A DNA stretch of 64,000 bases from Loripinus fragilis. Lineage: Eukaryota > Mollusca > Bivalvia > Lucinida > Lucinidae. Below are positions 57,980-64,000 of the stretch, one piece after another. Positions within the stretch are counted from its first letter, which is position 1. The number at the start of each line of letters is the position of its first letter. The DNA lies in the NCBI GenBank assembly GCA_964019695.1, contig OZ026515.1, positions 126,540,375-126,604,374 on the forward strand. The letters are read 5' to 3'. The notes under the pieces were generated by a model. The model made no database searches. It saw only the letters and a list, made by a program, of their open reading frames with translations, and was not told the DNA's origin. The translations under genes were made by a program, and so were the position numbers.

Positions 57980-58870
57980 GGCATTTGGCTTTAGCTCAAG
58001 GGACGACTTTAATTGTATATGACTTTATATTATTATGTTCAAATGAAGAGCCTTCTCCTTCCAATACATGCATCCAATTTCACTAGCAATTCCTCCATGG
58101 ACTCAGCCTTGATCACCGGATAATATTTGTAAAACAGCAACTATGTGCAGTCTGTTCTGAATTCCGTGATTAGAGCCTCTTGCATAACAATTAAGAGCAG
58201 TGGAGTCAGAACAGAGCCACGATGAACATCAACACCAAAAAACTTCTGACTGCGACAATAACCAAGTATCGTCCTGCTTTTCATGTCCTTGATCATGTCA
58301 TTCATCAATCACACCAACAACTTGTTGATTTAAAGCATGCACACTAGTTACCTGCTGTCCTTCTCTATGTTGATGAATGTGACGTAGAATGGCTTGTTAG
58401 AAGTCAGGAGCAGCTTCTGTAGCTGGCTTAAAATGAAGACCGCAACTGGAGTGCCACCATGGCCTGACATAAATCTGCACTGCATCTCGTCAATCTCAGC
58501 TCTCTGCCCGACATGCCTCTCCAATATGCACTCTAACACCCTTATCAATTGCTTAATTATCTTCAAGCCTCTGTTCAGAGAACCCCCTTTGCCTAAGTTC
58601 ATACTGTCAATTTCACTCTGTACTAACACTCGAGATTATGTTGCAGATTAGGTCAAACACCTCGACTGTGCCAGTTTCCCAAATGCATGTAGTCTATAGC
58701 ATCTGGATGACAATTGCTGATGATATGCCTGCTTTGTCAGAACGCACCCTGCTAATTGTTTTTGTGATAAGTCCTGTACTGATCAGCTGGCTAGTCCTTC
58801 AACTGGGAAGTCCTTCAACTGGGATTTACTCTGGCATGCCTTTTGCATTCCAAAGAGTTCGAATTTGAGT
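57980..58870 (-). pseudogene. LINE reverse transcriptase fragment, broken
   Basis: Minus-strand frames in order give SRVRSDKAGISSAIVIQML (near 58720), then a frame at 58348-58629 with NRGLKIIKQLIRVLECILE, DEMQCRFMSGHGGTPVAVF and ILSQLQKLL...NIEK, then GYCRSQKFFGVDVHRGSVL near 58230, and finally AESMEELLVKLDACI near 58090. These are the palm and fingers parts of a non-LTR reverse transcriptase. The YADD box region reads FYKYYPV, so the active site is destroyed, and several stops and frameshifts occur. The clade is not resolved. It lies inside the inverted-end unit at 56924-61456. Confidence 0.85.
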
Positions 58871-60357
58871 AACTTCATATTGCTCCTTCCACGCTTCTTT
58901 CAACGCTTCTTCACCTAGCGACTGTTGGCCTGCGTCATTCCGGACATGTTATTCCCATTTTTGCTTATATACTAGATAAAATCATAGCAATGACCAGAAA
59001 CTAGTACAATCAGAGCTAACAATCTTCTACAAAATCAAAGTGGAGAAAAACTAAATATACAGATAGATAGTATACAGTGATGACGAGGCTCTCCCCTTGA
59101 AGGCAGTTACTAGGCTACCTTAAAATAACCAAAGTCATTCACATGCATGTATATTAAAGTACATACAAACCACATTTACACCAATAATAATAAAATGAGA
59201 ACCACAACAGAACTACTACCTTAGAACGATTTATAGGACGAATGTTTAACTAGTCAATGGATAACCACAGTGAATAATAAATCACGAAAAGCAAGAATTG
59301 ATACAGCAAGGGCAGGGATTCGACTACATATGTGGTAGGGGCACCTAGCTGAAGCTCCCTGGGCTGTAAAAGACCATTACTGTAAATACAGAGCAAAATA
59401 ACATCATCATTTAAAAACCCTACATACCTAAATAGACAATAGCTTTGGTTTCAACTAACTAGACTGAAGAGGTTTTTGGACTTAACTATTATGGAATCAA
59501 ATGCCCGACTCACTAGCAAGCATTTGGTGAGAGAAGCTTTGGCTATAAACTTAGATGTCTGCAACATTATATATTGGATTGACTTCAGAATAATATAAAC
59601 TTTGATTTCTTTCAAGTAGATATGATAGTGCCAGCTACATCATCAACACAACCTAATAAGGCTGGCTGCAGCAATACGTCATTTGACAAGATCAAGTTGA
59701 AAAGTTGATGTGAGTGCAAACGGAGGGTTGTGGTCTAAGTACATTTTTTTAAATTGTATACAGTTTTAGGAGACATATATAGCCTTTTAAGCCAATGTTA
59801 ACTTGATGAGAAGGAGAAAGGTCAAAAAGAAACTTTGATATCTCTATTACAGATTTTATAGGATTCGTCACTAAAATCTGATGCAAACAAGTAATATTTT
59901 ATGCAATGGCAATTCTACAAAGGGCAGTTTTAGTTTGCTAAAGGTACAAAAATTCTTTGTATCTCATTTTGATCATATCAATCAAGAACACACATAATAG
60001 CAAAATCTGTATAAGTGTCTAAAACCAAAATTGGCAACCATCGTGGATGACAGGTTGGATGTCCCCTTTACTATCCTAATTCATTAAATATAATCATTTC
60101 TTAAAACTCATTTTCATAACTTCTTACAACCTCAAAATATGTTCCTATAGAAAGTAAAAATACGTTTCTTTTTTTTCGAAAACTAAATACAAAGCCATCT
60201 TGAATACCATGTTATAATAAGTTAAAATAAAAATAGAGTCTGATAAGTTCGTCCCTTGTTTGTGTAGCTATTTCTACGTAATTGCACAATGATTTTGCAT
60301 GGAAATTTAAAATTTGTCAAGTTGGTATACCACCACTATTGAGAATGCAAAATGTGT
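58871..60357. other. Interior of the 4.5-kb unit, no gene
   Basis: Sequence between LINE and SINE fragments. GGCAACCATCGTGGATGAC at about 60033 and GCCATCTTGAATACCAT at about 60193 are GATGGC-word relatives. No coding frame is supported. Confidence 0.5.
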
Positions 60358-60560
60358 TTTTGTTTGTTTGATTTGATTCTTTACGTCCCATCAACAATAT
60401 TTCAATTAAACAGGGAAGGGTCTTCCTGGGTTGAGCCAGTACTAAGCTAGGATAAATGTGTCTTGCTCAAGGACCACAACACAGAGACGCCAGTGAGGCT
60501 CGAGCCCGTGGCCCCTCGGTCTCGAGTCAAGCACTCTACCATTGAGCCACTGAGCTCCCG
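60358..60560 (-). mobile_element. tRNA-derived SINE, minus copy
   Basis: The reverse of the 36931 family: head GGGAGCTCAGTGGCTCAATG, box B-like CGGGCTCGAGCCTC, body GTTGTGGTCCTTGAGCAAG, tail GGGACGTAAAGAATC with CAAACAAACAAAAA. Confidence 0.92.
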
Positions 60561-61456
60561 TTGGATGCAAAATGTGACAGCCTTCTTGAGACTTTGTCCT
60601 AAATCTTGTGTTTTCTAAGCCTAAATGACAATTTTGAGACAAATTAGTATGATTGACTGCAAAGTAAGTGGAAATAAATGAAGACAACAAATTGGCTTGC
60701 AAATGTATGAGCTTAAAATAATGCAATTTAAAATAGACTGCATATTTTGGAAAAACCAAGATGGCGGCCACCTTATAAATGGTGTCCATATAACATTTCT
60801 ACTTTTACAGCCGTCTTGGATGGTATGTTGGATGCTCTCTTCTTTATTCAAAGCCATTAAATAAAGTTATTCTTTAAAATCGTTTGCATAAATTCAAACT
60901 ACATTCTTCCAGTTTCAAATGAAAGCAGATAGTATGTTATGATTTGCACAATGGTAGCCATCTTTAATACCATATTTGAACAATACACAACAAAAAAGCC
61001 ATGCTGATAAGTTAGTAACTTGTTTAATGGGACTATTTCTACTTGCTAGAAGTAATTTGCATCAAAATTTATAACTTTGTTAAGTTCTATAATATAACTG
61101 CACTTTTTAGCTACAAAAGTGGCGGCCATCTTGAAAAAATACAGCCTCAATGATAGTCCTGATTTTTTAAAATTAAAAGATGATTTTAAGGTATTGAGAT
61201 ATAACTGATGGCTATTTAAGTAAAATTTACTGAAGAAAACATGATGTTTGCAAATAAATAATGAGATTATAATGAATAAGTTGAAAAAAGACGGCCATTT
61301 TGGAAAAACAAGATGGCGGCCATTAGAGGGCATTTTCGGCGTGGCACTGACCCTTATTTTTTTTGTTTTGTTATCAACTAGCCATGTACCAAGTTTCACG
61401 CTTTTATCATAAAATGCACGATTCTTCTCAAAATTGTTACATATCCGCCCCACTAT

Positions 61457-62618
61457 GAAGCGGATTCCGTTTTTTAATATTCTTTCTTTGCTGCAATATT
61501 AGAATTTTCCCCACACATAGAGATTGCAGATTACATACTGCTCTGTTCTACGCCATTCCACAAATATGATAGCTGACTGTCTAATGCAATTAATCAGTTC
61601 CTATGAAATACATTTTATCAACACGCAACATAAAGCCAAAGGATCAGGGAAATACAATAAAACAAAGAAGTGCATACATAATCAGTAATCAATCAGAGAG
61701 GAGTGTTTAGATGGCGTGATGTAGACCCTCAAATCCCACTTTATATGGGCTCGTGCACGAGATTTCAGTATTTATATGATCATGGGCAAAACACTCGTTT
61801 AAACGCCCATGCTGGAGTATGCAGCTGGGCTAGAGGTTCAAATTTCTGTCCGATGCTTCTTGACTTCCATACTTAATGAATGCGAGAAGCGAAAACTCAG
61901 GCGAGACTGCGCAGACTCGCCTGAGTATTCGCTGCTCGGTGATGCGAAAAGTGCCGAGAACTCGTGCACTTGCCCAATTTTTTCAGAGAGCTAAATAGAG
62001 ATATAATAATTATGATCCTCGCATTTCTACAAAAGAAAAGTTAAAGAATGATTACTTTTTGATCGGAGAATTTAAATCTTTCTTGCTGCGTTGGTAACTA
62101 ATGTAAAATATTAGCCAAGTCGCGACAAGCCTAGTCTTTGGAGTTTCCGTCCGGGTACTGACATGCCAAGTTACAAAGACTAGTGAACATGTGAACATTT
62201 TTTATATGGGCACCTGTCTTCGGGGTTTCAGACACAGTGAGATTCAAACCAGCATGCTCAGCAACAGAGACTAGCTAGACAATTTGAAATTTCGTTTGTT
62301 GCAAGACTAGTCTAGACGTTTCCAATAAGCGAAAAACAAAGGCGCTGATCAGACTGCGCGGAAGCGCAGGTTGGTGTGCGCATTTGCTGTATGAAAAGAT
62401 GAATGGTGAAGATCGTGATCAGACACCGCGTTTCGATCTGGGCCTGCAATGCAGGAGTTAACAAACTTTATCGCTTGTTCAGCCGAATCAGTCGAAGGGC
62501 CTGATTTTATCGGTGGGCAATGTTTCAATGAAGTTCCTTTTTTGTTATTATAGAGAAATCAAAGATGGCTGCCGGTGGCCATTTTTTCTCGATTGTTGGC
62601 ATAAAAATTAGGAAGAGG
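61457..62618. other. Intergenic with three hairpin relics
   Basis: GCGAAAACTCAGGCGAG and CTCGCCTGAGTATTCGC flank ACTGCGCAGA near 61889-61932. TGATCAGACTGCGCG and GCGCAGG occur at 62346-62370. GATCAGACACCGCG at 62416 is a half copy. No gene is supported. Confidence 0.6.
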
Positions 62619-62757
62619 CTATTTACAGTTGACTGTCAATAGCCAAAAAACGTTAAAGTGGCTATTTACAGTCAACTGTCATTAGCCAAAAAACGTTGAA
62701 ATGGCTATTGACAGTCAACTGTAAATAGCCATTTTAACGTTTTTTGGCTATTTACAG
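62619..62757. repeat. Cluster of GGCTATT hairpins
   Basis: GGCTATTTACAGTTGACTGT...AATAGCC occurs three times, each a near-perfect palindrome, separated by AAAAAACGTT words. The third is in the opposite sense, so the whole cluster is itself a larger palindrome ending in GGCTATTTACAG. Confidence 0.9.
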
Positions 62758-63507
62758 ATAAATCAGATAGTTTCATTGATGTTGACTTTATATTCGAACA
62801 TTTGGTGGACAATTTCAAGTACAGATGAATATTAAAGTCAAATTAATGTGTTTCTTCCATAATTAGTGCATGCCGTAAATCGTATTTGAACCTGGCATGT
62901 GAGTTTTGGGTATTTGACGCATGCAAAAAGTTAAGAAACACGCAAGCTTGTGCATCTACACAGACGCTCCATTGGCATCGCTGTTCGTACGCATAAGTAG
63001 AAAATGATTCATTTAAGAGCCAAACATCTAAAACAAAGTACAAGTATGAATTGGCAGTCAGGTGAAAGGCAATTATTCTGTGATTGTGACATTTCCTGAT
63101 CAAGATTATAGAGCTCAGACTTCTCCTGTGTAACATATATTCCAATGTTTCCTGATTAGACACCACATTTTGCGAAATCTGATTTGGATCTCGACTGTTT
63201 GTCTATATCCCATGGATGTATATATAGCCACTTTGACTTGTTTATAGCACAAGGTGTTTTTGTTCCTCGGAGTTACACGTACATGTACTAGGTCTGATTA
63301 TGTCTGAAATAAGCAACGCATTTGAACATTTTATTGTTTTATTAATGAAATCCGATTCACATTTTCTAAATAAAGGCGATTCATGTATATCAACAAACAG
63401 TACATGTATGTACATTTTAACCATTGTGCCCATTTATATAGCTCAGTTAATTCAATGCCTGGAAATTTAACACCGAAATAGCCCTTGGAAGTTCTCTAAT
63501 CAGTTTC
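62758..63507. other. Intergenic, nothing firm
   Basis: GTGATTGTGACATTTCCTG and ATCAAGATTA near 63080 recall the T-rich family end. No gene supported. Confidence 0.4.
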
Positions 63508-63740
63508 TAGTCATATGCCGTGGTTACTTAAGAGAAACATCTCAGTGATACGATTCATTTAAGTAACCACAGCATATGCTTTTGCTGTCTTCTCGCCGAA
63601 ACCATTAAGCTTTAGTGAGAGGCGACGATTCGGTAAGCAAAAGTGATAGAACGACCAACTGTACTAATAAAACTATGCTGTTGTTGAATAAAGGAACGTC
63701 TTGATGAGACGGTTCCTCTGAGTAACTCCAGCATATCCTG
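63508..63740. repeat. CATATG-GTTACT hairpin family, full copy and a half copy
   Basis: CATATGCCGTGGTTACTTAA at 63514 is mirrored by TTAAGTAACCACAGCATATG at 63559 around a CTCAGTGATACGATTC core. At 63690-63740 ACGTCTTGATGAGACGGTTC then GAGTAACTCCAGCATAT is a half copy. The family also occurs at 22583 and 30665. Confidence 0.82.
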
Positions 63741-64000
63741 TCGGCAGAGTTTGAGTCTGTATATGCATCTAATATGACACCATTGCAACACAGAGTACAT
63801 TGATACTGTAAACCAGTGTCCCGAAATCATACTTCCGCGATGTAGAATTTGCAATATGTAATATCTCTGATACTGTATTTGCGGTTGATTATAGTTGGGG
63901 TGTTCGAGGGATATCTGTATTAAACGCTTAAGTTATTTGTGTACGGTCTTTAAATACCTTAAATGAGACAGCAGTACACTTGTAAGAGTTATTCTTGATT

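Larger units (their letters stand above)
56924..61456. mobile_element. 4.5-kb unit with long inverted ends and many GATGGCGGC words
   Basis: The left end ATAGTGGGGCAGATATGTG, then TTTATGATAAAAGC, ATGAAACTTGGTACATGGC, GGGTCAGTGCCA and GGCCGCCATCTTG, is mirrored at 61456-61310. The arms are about 140 bp or more. TA flanks a GTGGGGC end on both sides, but the ends are palindromic there, so the target duplication is uncertain. At least eight AAGATGG(C/T)(G/C)GCC-type words lie inside. It holds a LINE fragment and a SINE and has no recognised transposase. Confidence 0.72.

Noticed and set aside
61046..61453. 135-codon minus-strand frame
   Set aside because: It runs through the inverted end and GATGGCGGC words of the 4.5-kb unit and has no domain.

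Overview
The window looks like a gene-poor stretch of an animal nuclear genome, most likely a marine bivalve mollusc. That assignment is inference. It rests on low GC, tRNA-derived SINEs with an AAAC-type tail, Penelope-like reverse transcriptase remnants, many short palindromic repeat families, and a single intronless rhodopsin-class receptor of a kind expanded in lophotrochozoans. No bacterial operon, CRISPR array or rRNA gene is present. Only one gene looks intact: a G-protein-coupled receptor on the minus strand at 29433-30497. Nearly everything else that can be recognised is repeat or mobile DNA.

Layout. 1-4292 is a 55-bp satellite array that runs off the left edge and has a CT microsatellite in its last unit. 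5392-7060 is a decayed transposon-type gene with a cysteine-protease-like part and a transposase-like part. 7.1-17 kb carries SINEs, a T-rich dispersed family and a TA-flanked MITE. 17-29.4 kb is a mosaic of repeat blocks present in both orientations, interrupted by three TA-flanked DNA transposons (19491-20412, 22801-23603, 28586-29367). The second holds a Tc1-type transposase fragment and the third ends 65 bp from the receptor stop codon. 30.5-42 kb holds the receptor's upstream side, a second copy of the MITE, a 428-bp fold-back element, several copies of a 65-bp palindrome, and two SINEs. 42.6-45.8 kb holds an internal repeat array and a broken gene of an unnamed invertebrate family. 46.8-50.9 kb holds two Penelope-like elements joined tail to tail; one is split by a 579-bp fold-back element sitting exactly between AAA and TTTT without target duplication, the signature reported for Spy transposons. 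54.1-54.6 kb is a 145-bp tandem repeat. 56.9-61.5 kb is a 4.5-kb unit with long inverted ends and many AAGATGGCGGC-like motifs, carrying a LINE fragment and a SINE. 61.9-63.8 kb has further hairpin clusters.

No pathway can be drawn from one receptor gene. The strongest novelty candidates are the Spy-like insertion with its empty site preserved in a neighbouring tandem duplicate, the satellite with a hairpin at each unit junction and 6- and 7-unit higher-order duplications, the palindrome families, and the large motif-rich inverted-repeat unit. All coordinates for dispersed repeats are estimates made by eye.
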